Shown here: positions 31,641-42,897 of the stretch, piece after piece | Numbering within the stretch: position 1 is the first letter of the stretch | Layout: the number at the start of each line of letters is the position of its first letter | Assembly (NCBI RefSeq): GCF_000001735.4 | Contig: NC_003074.8 | Coordinates: 9,486,101 to 9,550,100 of the forward strand | Direction of reading: 5' to 3' | DNA: 64,000 nt | From: Arabidopsis thaliana | Lineage: Eukaryota; Streptophyta; Magnoliopsida; Brassicales; Brassicaceae | The notes under the pieces: generated by a model | Told to the model about the DNA's origin: nothing | What the model saw: the letters and a program-made list of their open reading frames with translations, nothing else | Database searches by the model: none | Made by a program: the position numbers and the translations under genes

Positions 31641-33160
31641 ATGTTTAAGCAGATACTTGGGAAGCTTCCTAAGAAAACTTCTGCTAAGTTTTGGGATAAT
31701 GGTGAATCCCAAACTCTAGATAACAACAACAATCAAGGAGGAGGTGATGAAGTTTTAAGCCAGAGAACGTCATCAAATGGAGATACTAGTTTGGATTGTG
31801 TTTCTTCTTTTGATGTATTGCCAAGGTTGAGAGATGTTTCCATCTCTGAGAAGCAAGAACTGTTTCTTAAGAAGCTTAGACTATGTTGTCTAGTGTTTGA
31901 TTTTGTAGCTGAGCCTCAACAGAACTTCAAGGAGAAAGAGATCAAAAGGCAAACACTTCTTGAAGTTGTGGATTATGTTATCTCTTCAGGGAATGGCAAG
32001 TTCCCTGAATCAGTTATTCAAGAAGCTACCAAGATGATTTCGGCGAATCTCTTTAGTAATCCTCATCGACAATGGAAGAACAAAACTCCTGAGGCATTGG
32101 ATTTGGAAGAAGAAGAAGGATCTTTGAATCCTTCTTGGCCTCACTTGCAGATTGTTTATGAGTTCCTTTTGAGAATCGTTGCATCTCCCAACACAGACCC
32201 CAAGATATCCAAGAAATACATCGATCATACATTCGTTCTCAAGCTATTGGATTTGTTTGATTCTGAAGATCCGAGGGAAAGAGAGTATCTGAAAACGATA
32301 CTTCACCGCATCTACGGGAGGTTTATGGTTCATCGCCCGTTCATCAGGAAAACTATGAACAACATCTTGTATGATTTTATATTCGAGACAGGGAAACACT
32401 CGGGAATCGCCGAGTTTCTTGAAGTTTTAGGATCCATCATCAATGGATTCGCTTTACCACTCAAGGAAGAACACAAGCTCTTTCTTACTCGTGTCTTGAT
32501 TCCTCTGCACAAGCTGAAATGCTTACCAAATTACCATCAACAGCTTTCTTACTGCGTTATACAGTTTGTTGAGAAAGATTGTAAGCTCGCGGATACCGTT
32601 ATTAGAGGGATGTTGAAGTACTGGCCTGTTACTAATAGCGCTAAAGAAATCATGTTCTTGAATGAATTGGAGGAGATACTAGAAGCAACTCAATTAACAG
32701 AGTTTGAACGGTGTATGGTTCCGCTCTCTCGCCAAATTGCTCAGTGCTTGAGCAGTTCTCACTTTCAGGTACAGTTAAGAGTTTATTAGGTACATTTACC
32801 TGATTCTTAGATTCTTGAATTGTTCATAAAATTCAACTGCTTCTGTGTTTTTAGGTAGCGGAACGGGCTTTATACTTATGGAACAACGATCATGTCACTA
32901 ATTTAGTGAGACAGAACAGTAGAATCATTTTACCTATAGTGTTTCCCGCTTTGGAGAAAAACGGTAGCAGCCATTGGAATCAGGCTGTGAAGAACTTGAC
33001 AGAGAATGTTCTCAAGGTTTTGTCCGATACAAATCCTGATTTATTCGAAGAATGTTTGCACAAGTTCCAAGAAGATCAGCAAAAAGCAGAAGATACTAAA
33101 AAGAAGAATGGAGAAACCTGGAGACAGCTAGAGGAGATTGTTGCTTCAATGGCGAAGTAA
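31641..33160 (+). CDS. B'DELTA: PP2A B56-type regulatory subunit B' delta
   Basis: Two exons, 31641-32768 and 32855-33160, join to 477 aa. It is a close paralogue of the upstream B' eta gene, with the single intron at the same place (after HFQ|VAERAL), so the pair arose by tandem duplication. The B56 HEAT-repeat domain begins at about residue 57 ([20 protein letters not shown]) and runs almost to the end. Only the N-terminal 50 residues and the last 25 (charged, Lys/Glu-rich) differ clearly from B' eta. The intron is only 86 nt, against 690 nt in B' eta. Role: substrate-directing subunit of protein phosphatase 2A. Assignment as delta is from recall. Confidence 0.96.
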
Positions 33161-33601
33161 GAGTTTTTTCTGCACTTTACGTGATTCAACAAGAAATCGG
33201 TTTATTGTTTTGTTTTGTTTCCTTTACGCCTGAAAGGTATATACATTTACTTTGCTTTGCTTGCTTCATTTAAGTATCTGGTTTCGACTTTAAGACTAGT
33301 TTAATTCAGTTAAACAGTGTGAGATTTTACCTTTTTCAGTTCTTGATTTGTCTGTATACTTGGTTCATGTAAACATCTTGTTATGAAAACACGAATTTTC
33401 TATTGTCTGAAGTCACTTAGTTTATCAGTGAAAGAGATTGCTCTAATATAAAAATTGTTTCTGGAATAATGATTTCGTCCTTTAGTATACAGAGGATCTG
33501 TTGGCATTTTCCTGCAAGTATCTTTGGATTTTGTCTGTTAAAAGGTTCTGTTACAACAGGTTTATTCTTCTAACCAAGAAACCGAAGAAAAGCTCTCTGC
33601 G
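33161..33601. other. 3' flank of B' delta and promoter of the BAHD gene
   Basis: A spacer of about 440 bp. No open frame or strong motif seen. Confidence 0.45.
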
Positions 33602-34969
33602 ATGACTCTTAGTCGGTTTTTCGTCAGGAGGTTTCACCAGATGAGAGTTGATGTTGTCTCCAGAGATATCATCAAACCATCATCTCCAACTCCAAACCAC
33701 TTAAAGAAGTTTAAACTCTCTCTTTTAGAACAGCTCGGTCCAACGATCTTTGGTCCTATGGTTTTCTTCTATTCAGCTAACAACAGCATCAAACCAACTG
33801 AGCAATTGCAGATGCTGAAGAAGTCGTTATCCGAAACTTTAACTCATTTCTACCCTCTCGCTGGACGGCTCAAAGGCAACATAAGTATCGATTGTAATGA
33901 CTCAGGCGCTGATTTCCTCGAAGCACGAGTCAATTCACCGCTTTCGAATCTCCTACTAGAGCCTTCTTCTGACAGCTTGCAACAACTGATTCCTACATCT
34001 GTTGATTCCATAGAGACACGAACCAGACTGCTTCTTGCTCAAGCGAGTTTCTTTGAATGTGGAAGCATGTCTATAGGAGTTTGTATCTCTCATAAACTCG
34101 CTGACGCAACTTCTATCGGTTTATTCATGAAGAGCTGGGCTGCAATCTCGTCCCGAGGGTCGATCAAAACCATTGGAGCTCCGGTTTTCGACACGGTTAA
34201 GATCTTCCCACCTGGAAACTTCTCTGAGACTTCCCCTGCACCAGTGGTTGAGCCAGAGATCATGATGAATCAGACTCTTTCGAAGAGATTCATATTCGAT
34301 TCTTCGAGTATTCAAGCTCTGCAAGCGAAAGCTTCAAGCTTTGAAGTGAATCAACCAACAAGAGTCGAAGCTGTTTCAGCTCTTATATGGAAATCTGCAA
34401 TGAAAGCTACAAGAACAGTTTCAGGAACATCGAAACCGTCAATTCTGGCAAACTCCGTGAGTCTACGCTCACGAGTCTCTCCACCATTTACAAAGAACTC
34501 AATAGGGAATCTAGTGAGCTACTTTGCAGCAAAAGCAGAGGAAGGAATAAACCAAACAAAGCTTCAAACTTTGGTTTCGAAAATACGAAAAGCGAAACAG
34601 AGGTTTCGAGATATCCATATACCAAAGCTTGTAGGAAACCCAAATGCCACAGAGATCATTTGTAGCTACCAGAAAGAAGCAGGAGATATGATTGCAAGTG
34701 GAGATTTCGATTTCTACATATTCTCAAGTGCTTGTCGATTCGGTTTATACGAAACCGATTTCGGTTGGGGAAAACCGGTTTGGGTCGGGTTTCCTTCGGT
34801 TAGACAGAAGAACATCGTGACGCTTCTCGACACGAAAGAAGCTGGTGGAATTGAAGCTTGGGTGAATCTGAATGAACAAGAGATGAATCTTTTTGAACAA
34901 GATAGAGAATTGCTCCAATTCGCTTCTCTGAATCCTAGTGTGATCCAACCTTTTCTTCATGTTCTCTGA
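33602..34969 (+). CDS. BAHD (HXXXD) acyl-CoA-dependent acyltransferase
   Basis: Intronless. From the first ATG it encodes 455 aa; the in-frame ATG at 33641 (MRVDVVSRD) gives 442 aa and is the more likely start because BAHD proteins usually begin close to this V-x-I-x-S/K strand. In 455-aa numbering the catalytic HKLAD motif is at 164-168 and the structural DFGWG motif at 386-390, both intact. Overall it resembles the vinorine-synthase/acetyl-CoA-benzylalcohol clade. BAHD enzymes transfer acyl groups from CoA thioesters to alcohols or amines in specialised metabolism in the cytosol. The substrate cannot be told from sequence. A 9-bp hairpin lies just after the stop. Confidence 0.92.
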   Translation: MTLSRFFVRRFHQMRVDVVSRDIIKPSSPTPNHLKKFKLSLLEQLGPTIFGPMVFFYSANNSIKPTEQLQMLKKSLSETLTHFYPLAGRLKGNISIDCNDSGADFLEARVNSPLSNLLLEPSSDSLQQLIPTSVDSIETRTRLLLAQASFFECGSMSIGVCISHKLADATSIGLFMKSWAAISSRGSIKTIGAPVFDTVKIFPPGNFSETSPAPVVEPEIMMNQTLSKRFIFDSSSIQALQAKASSFEVNQPTRVEAVSALIWKSAMKATRTVSGTSKPSILANSVSLRSRVSPPFTKNSIGNLVSYFAAKAEEGINQTKLQTLVSKIRKAKQRFRDIHIPKLVGNPNATEIICSYQKEAGDMIASGDFDFYIFSSACRFGLYETDFGWGKPVWVGFPSVRQKNIVTLLDTKEAGGIEAWVNLNEQEMNLFEQDRELLQFASLNPSVIQPFLHVL

Positions 34970-34978
34970 TTATAAAAA

Positions 34979-35000
34979 CCGGTTTAGTGAGCTAAACCGG
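34979..35000. repeat. 9-bp stem hairpin after the BAHD stop codon
   Basis: CCGGTTTAG at 34979-34987 and CTAAACCGG at 34992-35000 are exact complements around a TGAG loop, 10 nt after the BAHD stop. In the transcript it would form a stable 3'-UTR hairpin. No function is assigned. Confidence 0.7.
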
Positions 35001-35637
35001 ATATATTTGTTGAAAAACTGGTTCTATTTTGACTAGCCGTTGGGAGGCCACTAAAAAGGTTGAAATTAAAATAACGGGCAAAATTTGGTGATGTAATAAA
35101 TAAATAGTCCTGAAGAATCACCTTTTTATTATATACTAATAAATTCAGAAGTTATTTTTGTAAGTAATCTCATGTTAAATTTAAAAACAAAAAGAATTTT
35201 TGTCATATTTTTTTTTTTCATAAAGACAGTTTCATTACTCTCTATTAATATTAATTAAGCACTAAAAATAAAATTTAACTTGGAGCACACTCTCATAACT
35301 TAATACTAAAAGTTTAATATTAGTGTTTATTATTATTAACTAATATTTTTAAAAGAGGACAACAAGAATAACCATAATGATAATTGATAGCTTATACGTA
35401 ATAATAAAATATAGTTCAAAATAATAATAAAATAAACATTCTATAAAATATACGTAATAATTATATACAATTAGATAATAAAAAAACACTAAACATAGTT
35501 CAAAACAAAACAAGGAAGATTAGAAAATGTAAATACATTATTTTATTTCTGTAAACAGTAGTATATATATAATAATTAAATGATTCCACAATTAGATGAA
35601 ACGTTTTCTATAAATGACGTAATAAAAATAAGGGAAG
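35001..35637. other. AT-rich intergenic region before TPX2-family gene
   Basis: Very AT-rich spacer without gene content. It contains a consensus MSA element at 35034-35044, treated with the TPX2-family promoter. Confidence 0.5.
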
Positions 35638-35648
35638 TGGCCGTTGGG
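35638..35648 (+). promoter_or_regulatory. Consensus MSA element before TPX2-family gene
   Basis: TGGCCGTTGGG at 35638-35648 reads CCCAACGGCCA on the reverse strand, a full match to the mitosis-specific activator consensus YCYAACGGYYA bound by three-repeat MYB factors. A second full match (TAGCCGTTGGG, reverse CCCAACGGCTA) is at 35034-35044. The nearer one is 159 bp before the start codon. Confidence 0.6.
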
Positions 35649-35806
35649 GAAATTTAAATCATATGCTTAGAGTTCGGACCTACTTTCAGATTTGCAGCCA
35701 AAGAAAAAGAAGCTAACAAAGATTTTTCAGTTTTCAGTTTCTCAGCGAAACCACCAGATTTGGGGATAAAATTAGGGTTTTTCGATCTCCAGAGAAAACA
35801 AAAAAA

Positions 35807-38141
35807 ATGGGAGAATCAATTTGTCTTGTGAGATCTTTCTCGCAACCTTCAGAGTTTTCATCGCGTGAAATCAACGAGGTTAGTGCTTAAGATTTCTAAA
35901 TCTACAATCTTGGATTTAGGGTTTTGATAATAGAGATTGATTTTGCTAGTGAAATTTCTGTGTATAGTGTGTTGTTTGATGAATCTGAAGAGAATTTGAG
36001 ATTTGGTTTTTGGTTTTTGGCAGGTGGTACCGAATCGAGTGCTTACGGAATCAGTATCGTTTGGTAGATATGCGAATGAAACACTAGCGTGGGCGAGATG
36101 GTCAGCTTTTACTCAGAATCGTTACTTGGAAGAGGTTGAGAGGTTTACTAAACCTGGTTCTGTAGCAGAGAAGAAAGCTTTCTTTGAAGCTCATTTCAAG
36201 AACCGAGCTTCAGGGAAAGCAGCAACACAGACGAAGAAGATTGAACAAGTAAAGGTTAAAGATAGTGTTGAGATTGTTTGTGATATACCTAAGGATATTC
36301 TCGTTGATTCAGAAGTACCACTAGCGGTGAATAGAGAGGTGTCTAGTAATGAGGTGGACTCTGTTGTTCCATCAATTTCTGTAATAGATGAAACTGGTAA
36401 AGTGGAGAACTTGAAGTCAGTGGTTGTTCCTGATGAGGTAAATGCATTTCTGTTACATTGCAATTTCCTGTTTTTATTTTTTCTCTCTAAACGTCCATGG
36501 TGTTTTCAGGGCAATTCTACTTCTTTGAGCAAAGAAAGACCTCCTAGTTCTTCCGGATCGAAGGTCTCAAGCTCAAAACTGGAATCTTCCGTTGTTATAG
36601 AACTGGATCATTCACTTAAGAACACTAAAAAAGAGTCATCCTCGAGTAGTACAAGGTCACTTAGTGCATCGAAGAACCGAAGTAGATCACCTCCTGAGCC
36701 CATTCACATGTCAATCAGCTGTGTTTCTTCTAGTAATACCGAGAAAACTATTGTGGGGAGGCCCCAGAACGGTTCTAGGAGTGCAGTGAAAGCAGACAAG
36801 AAGAAGAGATCAGGTCCAAGTTCAGTTCACATGTCACTCAATTTTGCTTCTTCTACTCTTCGTACGACCAAAGAAGCCCCAAAAACACTGGCAAGAAACT
36901 CCACTACACAGGGAACAACTTCAACAAATGCTAGAAACAAACTTTTCCCAAAGATAAACGAACCAACGGGAGCTTTAAAAAGCTGCAAGAGACCATTGTC
37001 TCAGACATCCAAAGACGGTTCAACCAATGTAATTCTCTTCCCAAGTTTCTCTTCTTGCGTATATCCCAAGCATATTTGCTGAGACTGACTCTTACATATA
37101 TTGCAGGCCTCTGCTGTCACGTTACCCAGACTTCCTCTTCTCAGTAATCTGCTATCAGAAAACAAAAGGTTACTGATCAAACCATCTTCAACACCAATTC
37201 ATCGCTTTATACTATTACTTTATTATTAACTCAACCCTATAATTAACTTTGCTTCTTCTGATATACAGGAAAAACATATCTGTAAGGAGTTCAGTTTCAT
37301 GTAGAATATCCAACAATGAGCAAAGAAAACCTTCTGTCGGGTAAGCGGTTTAAGTACCAACCTCTTAGAGAAATACTATCTTATGTCACTTACTGCAAAT
37401 GGCCTGAGTTGGTTAATTGAAAGTGTTTGTGTTAGTTCCCTGATTTATGTGGACATAAGACGAGATGTTTTTGTCTAATGCATTTTGCAGCTGTGAAAAT
37501 CTGTCAACTCATAGCAGAACCAAAGCAAAGTCTTTGACTGTATCTTCTCCCTTCGTCTTCAGAAGTGATGAAAGGGCAGAGAAGAGGAAAGAGGTAGAAC
37601 TAAAGAAGATCCTTTTACTTTATCTTTGAGATTATTTGAGGACTTATAGAGCCGTAGTTTAAAAAAGATCTCTTTTGTTGTGGATGTGTCTTGTCTGTTA
37701 GTTCTTCAAGAAAGTAGAGGAAAAAAACAAGAAAGAGAAAGAGGATAAATTTTCTTGCGGCTTCAAGGCAAATCAAAACACTAACTTAGCATCTGAAGAA
37801 CACAAGAACCCACAAGTTGGTGGTTTTCAGGTATATTCAACTCTCAGACTGTAACTTGTCATAAATTTGGGTATTGAATCTTTGATGTATGACATTATAA
37901 TCATGTGCAGGTAACACCGATGACCCTGACTTCACCAAGATTCCGCAGGAACCAAACTCCAGGAAAAGAGAACATAAAAAAACCTCATCAAACTCCTCAT
38001 AAAGCTTCCTCAATGAAGATCATCAACACCAAAAAAGTAGTCATGGAGAAGCACAAAAGCAGCAAGATCCATCCCTCCTCCAAACAGCAGACAACAAAAA
38101 GAACTCAAGAAAATATGTCTCCTAATATTCTTCAGAACTAA
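35807..38141 (+). CDS. TPX2-family microtubule-associated protein
   Basis: Eight exons (35807-35878, 36024-36437, 36510-37028, 37107-37168, 37269-37340, 37491-37593, 37702-37830, 37911-38141) give 533 aa. The N-terminal block VSFGRYANETLAWARWSAFTQNRYLEE, followed by PGSVAEKKAFFEAHFK (about residues 35-85), is typical of plant TPX2/WVD2-like proteins. The middle is Ser/Thr/Lys-rich and basic. The TPX2 C-terminal signature (SDERAEKRKEFFKKVEEKNKKEKED) spans the exon 6/7 junction. The tail is highly basic. Members bind and stabilise microtubules in spindles and interphase arrays. MSA elements upstream suggest mitotic expression. I do not recall an individual characterisation. Confidence 0.9.
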
Positions 38142-38279
38142 CCAGAGACAAACCAGATCAATCGATTCCTCTTCTTCAAGTCTCTAGATCATCGTAAAGA
38201 TTCGACTTTTCACTTTGAAGATTCCGAAAGTTTTGTCCCTTCAGCTAGTAATCTCATCTCAAGCTTATGGTTTAGGTGA

Positions 38280-38640
38280 CTAGCCCTTGATTCAGATTGT
38301 GTAACCACAAGCTTTTAAGGAGCTGTGTAGAATAGATAGAACTCAAGTCTACTTACTCTTCAAAGTAACTATGTACTCAATAGTTCTGTAGTATCAATCT
38401 TGTATCATTTGTATACATAGAGATTTGAAATAAAGAATTATGTCTACTTTTCAATTTCTCATTGTGTTTCTTTCTTGAATTAGTATAGACAGGAACATGG
38501 CAAAGCTTTCTGTTTTACATTTGTTTTAAACGACGACGTTTTGGTATGATGTTGTGATGTTGTGTTGTTGTGGTGTGGGCCTCTCGTTTCAGAGGTGAGA
38601 GAAAAAATCTTATCTCTGTGGACTGTGATTGTGTGATGTT
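38280..38640 (+). repeat. Source copy of duplicated PRXQ upstream region
   Basis: The TPX2-family 3' flank plus PRXQ promoter (38280-38640) is clearly similar to 40330-40690, the FBN3a upstream region. Shared blocks include TAGCCCTTGATT, GTGTAGAATA.ATAGAACTC, TATAGACAGGA, GGGCCTCTCGTTTCA and AAAATCTTATCT. Confidence 0.8.
38528..38640 (+). promoter_or_regulatory. PRXQ promoter block
   Basis: AAACGACGACGTT at 38528-38540 and GGGCCTCTCGTTTC at 38577-38590, followed by AAAAATCTTATCTCTGTG. The same two-part block precedes FBN3a, FBN3b and the CAAX protease. It probably forms the proximal promoter and transcription start area. Confidence 0.6.
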
Positions 38641-38706
38641 TCCATATCTTCAGCTTTTCTTCTACTACATGCTCTAATCACGTCCTTGTAGAGGAAAAGA
38701 AAAAAA

Positions 38707-40023
38707 ATGGCTGCTTCATCTTCCTCTTTCACTCTCTGTAATCACACCACACTTCGTACTCTCCCTCTGAGAAAGACCCTTGTCACCAAAACCCAATTTT
38801 CAGTTCCCACAAAATCATCAGAATCTAACTTCTTTGGCTCCACACTCACTCACTCATCGTATATCTCCCCAGTCTCTTCCTCTTCTCTCAAAGGCTTAAT
38901 CTTTGCCAAGGTACATTTCTCGACTCTTGCATTGATAGATTGTTTGCTACAGTTGGGTAACAACTAGTTCTGGGAATTAGCTTCTTTGTTAGACCAATGT
39001 TTTTTGGACAATCTAAGTTCTGTTCCATTTCTTTTTTATATGTTTTTGAGTATTACGATATAAATATTAGCAAGACAATAGATTGTTAGATACACAGCCA
39101 TTTTTGAATAAGAAACAAAAGATGTAAATATTGGGTTTTAAGTCTGAATTTAAATGTTATAAGAACAGATTTATGAATGTGTTAGTGCAGAATCAAAGAC
39201 AAAATCAAAGAAACTTGTAATCAGTGTTTGTTTTAGAGACCATAAACTTTCACATACCTGAAAATAAGCAAATGCTAGAATGTTCTTGAATATGTTCAAT
39301 CCTTTATTCATATGATTTAAGCTGACACGGCATATGAACTCTCTTTAACCTTCTGTGAATTGGTCTCTTTGTGATGTTTGGTGGGCAGCAGGTTAACAAG
39401 GGTCAGGCTGCACCAGACTTCACACTAAAGGATCAAAACGGAAAGCCGGTGAGCCTCAAAAAGTATAAAGGGAAGCCTGTTGTTCTCTACTTCTACCCTG
39501 CAGATGAAACCCCTGGCTGCACCAAGCAGGTTGTTAAATCTTTACTTTCTCCTCCTTCCCGCATTCATTGATCGCATATTTAGTGTTTCTAAACGTAAAT
39601 GGTTTTACTTGTGTACAACAGGCTTGTGCTTTCAGAGACTCTTATGAGAAATTCAAGAAAGCTGGTGCAGAGGTCATTGGCATTAGTGGAGATGACTCTG
39701 CTTCTCACAAGGTACACACATCAAAAATCTCTGGTTTCTTGAATAAACCCATTTCTTTTTTCCGGATTTTAAAGAGAGTGGTGGGACTTTAAACATTGTT
39801 GCAGGCGTTTGCAAGCAAATACAAACTACCGTATACATTGTTAAGCGACGAAGGGAATAAGGTGAGAAAAGATTGGGGAGTGCCTGGAGACCTGTTTGGA
39901 GCATTGCCAGGGAGACAGACTTACGTTCTTGACAAAAACGGTGTTGTTCAGCTCATCTACAACAACCAGTTCCAGCCTGAGAAACACATCGACGAGACCT
40001 TGAAGTTTCTCAAAGCTGCTTGA
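38707..40023 (+). CDS. PRXQ: Chloroplast peroxiredoxin Q
   Basis: Four exons (38707-38910, 39392-39529, 39622-39711, 39805-40023) give 216 aa. Residues 1-65 are a Ser/Thr-rich plastid transit peptide. The thioredoxin-fold domain starts at about 69 ([20 protein letters not shown]). The peroxidatic Cys111 and resolving Cys116 sit in PGCTKQAC, the atypical 2-Cys PrxQ/BCP arrangement, with the Cys pair split over the exon 2/3 junction. PrxQ reduces H2O2 and alkyl peroxides with electrons from thioredoxin, associated with thylakoids. The exon 2 acceptor is CAGCAG (39386-39391), so a 217-aa form with one extra Gln is possible. Relics of its last exon and promoter occur downstream. Confidence 0.97.
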
Positions 40024-40329
40024 TCATTCTCTCTTTCTCTTCTTTCTCTTCTTTCATGCATGTCTCATGTCTGTCTCCATGAGACCATGACCTTCTTATA
40101 TTGTTTCTGTTGAGTATGAATTTTCAATAATACCATGTTATACCAATGAGAAGGGAGTTGGCTTTGGTCTAGTACAAAGATCACAACAGGATAAGTACTG
40201 AAGTGTGGTTAAAATGTTAGTTGGTTCTGTGTATTTGAGTCTCTCGTTTTCATTGTGAACACCTCTACTATCTCTTTCTCTTGTATCAATTAACACTTCA
40301 AGTAAGGTACACATATCAGGTAACTCTAG

Positions 40330-40690
40330 CTAGCCCTTGATTAAAATTGTCAAACACAAAGCTTTAAGGAATTGTGTAGAATACATAGAACTCAAGTCTT
40401 CACACAATAGTTTTAGTATGTGAACTCAAGTACTCAATAGTGTTGTGGTCTCAATCTAATATTTGAAATTTAAAACGGTTATTTTCGCATTGTGTTTCTT
40501 TCTTGATTTGAGTATAGACAGGAATAAAGGTAGAGCCTTTGGACTGTATGAAGAATATGGCAAAGCTCTGTTTTTTTACGCATTTGTATTAAATGACGTC
40601 GTATAAGTCGGAGCACCGAGGGCCTCTCGTTTCATGAGAGAAACAAAAAATCTTATCTTTCTGACAACGGTGGTGGTGTGTGATGTTGTC
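40330..40690 (+). repeat. Duplicated upstream region now serving FBN3a
   Basis: A copy of the 38280-38640 sequence inserted between PRXQ and FBN3a; identity is obvious by eye over several blocks. It includes the promoter motifs AAATGACGTCGT at 40591-40602 and GGGCCTCTCGTTTC at 40620-40633. Confidence 0.8.
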
Positions 40691-40803
40691 AGCCATGGCA
40701 AAGACAGAGCTACAACGATCTCTCTCTCTTTTCTTCTTCTTCTGTGTCTGTCTTTAAATAGAGTCTCTTTGAAACGAAGCAGCTTTGTCCTGTTCTGATA
40801 TCC

Positions 40804-42099
40804 ATGGCTTTACCTTCGTGCTTAAAGACTGGAGCTTTAATGTCTCCGGCCACTGGATTTAATTTTTCCGGCAGTCTTATGAAGTCAGACAGCGGCTTCG
40901 CCGTTCCGACAAAGTTACAGAGTACTCGAAAAGGTGATCGAGAGAGATTGAGAGTCCAAGCTATTTTCAGTTTCCCTCCTGCGTTTCTGACAAGAAACGG
41001 TCGAGCTGAGAAACAGAAACAGCTCAAACAAGAACTTCTTGAAGCCATTGAGCCTCTTGAACGTGGTGCTACGGCCTCGCCTGATGACCAGCTTCGGATT
41101 GATCAGGTTCTTTCTCTTTCTTGTGGGAACCATTAGGGTCTTGAGAATAGTCTTGGTACACTAGGGTCTAGAGAATGTGATTGAGAGACTAATGCTGAGT
41201 GACTCTTGTCTGTATGGAGCCAGTTAGCGCGTAAAGTGGAAGCAGTTAATCCCACCAAGGAGCCTTTGAAGTCTGATTTGGTCAATGGAAAATGGGAGCT
41301 CATTTATACAACCTCTGCTTCGATTTTGCAGGCAAAGGTTAGGGCTTGTGTTGTTGTTGTGTTGTCTAAGTTTGTGTTCTTTTGCCTTGTTGTGTCATTC
41401 TCTTTTATCTCTTGAACAATGCAACAGAAACCAAGGTTCTTAAGATCAATAACCAACTACCAATCTATCAATGTGGATACACTTAAGGTGCAAAACATGG
41501 AGACTTGGCCTTTCTATAACTCGGTAATGTTTCATTGTGGCTTGACTTGGCTCTTAACAAAGGATTAAGACCAAACTTTTATCATCAATATAGCTCTTTG
41601 GAGAGTCTTTGCTTTTTATAAGTAAGATTCCTTTAGCAGAGTTTGTAAAATGAGTCTCATACATTATAGCAAACTACAATGTTTTCATAGGTAACTGGAG
41701 ACATAAAACCCCTCAATTCGAAGAAGGTTGCTGTGAAACTCCAAGTGTTTAAAATTCTCGGATTTGTAAGTACAAAACTCTTACTGCTATATGTGTATCC
41801 ACTATAAGAGAACCTTTACTGATTCAGACACCATATGCTTCTGTTACTGATTGGTGTTTGCTGTGCAGATTCCTATAAAAGCACCTGATAGCGCCCGCGG
41901 TGAACTTGAGATTACCTATGTGGACGAGGAACTACGGTTAGTAGTGAATGATAGTTTTCATTTTCATGTTTTATCAACAAAATATCCAAAACGTTTGAAT
42001 ATTGAAACAATGTTGTTTTTTTGCAGGTTATCAAGAGGTGACAAAGGGAACTTGTTTATATTGAAGATGTTTGATCCCACTTATCGAATCCCTCTTTGA
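40804..42099 (+). CDS. FBN3a: Plastid-lipid-associated protein / fibrillin 3a
   Basis: Six exons (40804-41106, 41224-41337, 41428-41523, 41691-41765, 41869-41936, 42027-42099) join to 242 aa. The N-terminus (about 50 residues) is transit-peptide-like. The PAP/fibrillin lipocalin-like domain follows: [54 protein letters not shown], and the closing [29 protein letters not shown]. Fibrillins are plastid proteins of plastoglobules, thylakoids and stroma thought to bind lipophilic molecules. Tandem paralogue of FBN3b, with identical exon structure. Recalled as PAP4/FBN3a. Confidence 0.94.
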
Positions 42100-42280
42100 T
42101 CTACCAAACAAATGGTACCGAGCCATCCATCATACATACTTGCTACAACTTGCTATGTCTCTCTTCATCATGTATGTAATCTAACATAAGAAAAATTAAT
42201 AAGAGGGAAAAAATGAGACGAGCTTCTGTCATTGTTTCAACTTGTTCAAATCAAAGATTCTGAATCTTGATTTGGTTGAG

Positions 42281-42560
42281 CAGTTAGTTCCAATCCTAAA
42301 CTATGTGATGCTCAAGCAGTACAACAAGAAGACCTTGAAGCTCCTCAAAAATGCTTAGATCATTTTCTCTCTATATCTCATATTTTTCTTTCATCTTTCA
42401 TTCATGTCTCATGTCTGGTTCCATGACCTTTCTACATTGTTTCTGTTGATTTATGAATCTTCAATAACACTACAAGTTAAACCAATTAGAAGTGAGTTGG
42501 TTATGGTCCGGTACAAAGATCACAACCGGAGAAGGATTGAAGAGTGGTCAAAGCGATGGT
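42281..42560 (+). pseudogene. Relic junction: CAAX-protease exon 2 fused to PRXQ last exon
   Basis: About 42281-42325 matches exon 2 of the downstream CAAX protease (CAGTT.G.TC.AA.CCTAA at 42281-42300 against 44900 onward). It runs directly into a match to the last codons and 3' UTR of PRXQ from about 42328 (GACCTTGAAG, CTCAAA, then a stop and the PRXQ-like trailer to about 42560). This is the expected joint of a tandem duplication whose unit began in PRXQ exon 4 and ended in CAAX exon 2. It is non-coding now. Confidence 0.82.
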
Positions 42561-42653
42561 CAGAGTTGGTTGGTTCCGTCGAAACAGGAAGAAAGGTAGA
42601 GCCTTTTTGACAATTTGAAGAAAATAGCAAAGATCTACTTTTCCACATACGTT

Positions 42654-42760
42654 TTCGACGCCGTAATGAGTCAGAAACAACTAGGGCCTCTCGTTTTAGA
42701 AGAAAAGAGAGCAAAAAAACCTTATCTTTGTGACTTTCGGTGGTGTGTGTGATGTTGTTG
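42654..42760 (+). promoter_or_regulatory. FBN3b promoter block
   Basis: TTCGACGCCGTA at 42654-42665 and GGGCCTCTCGTTTT at 42684-42697, then CCTTATCTTTGTGAC. Same layout as the PRXQ and FBN3a upstream blocks, somewhat diverged. Confidence 0.6.
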
Positions 42761-42897
42761 TCGGTCATGGCGAAGACAGAGCTACGATCTCTCTCTTTTT
42801 CCTCTCTTATGTGTCTATCTTCGAACAGAGTCTCTCAGAAACGACCCAGCCACTCTTTAAAACTCCATTGGAAAAGCTTTGTCCTGTTTTGATATCC

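Noticed and set aside
42281-42360. Possible small gene between FBN3a and FBN3b
   Set aside because: Explained as relics of CAAX exon 2 and the PRXQ last exon joined by duplication; no start, no domain.
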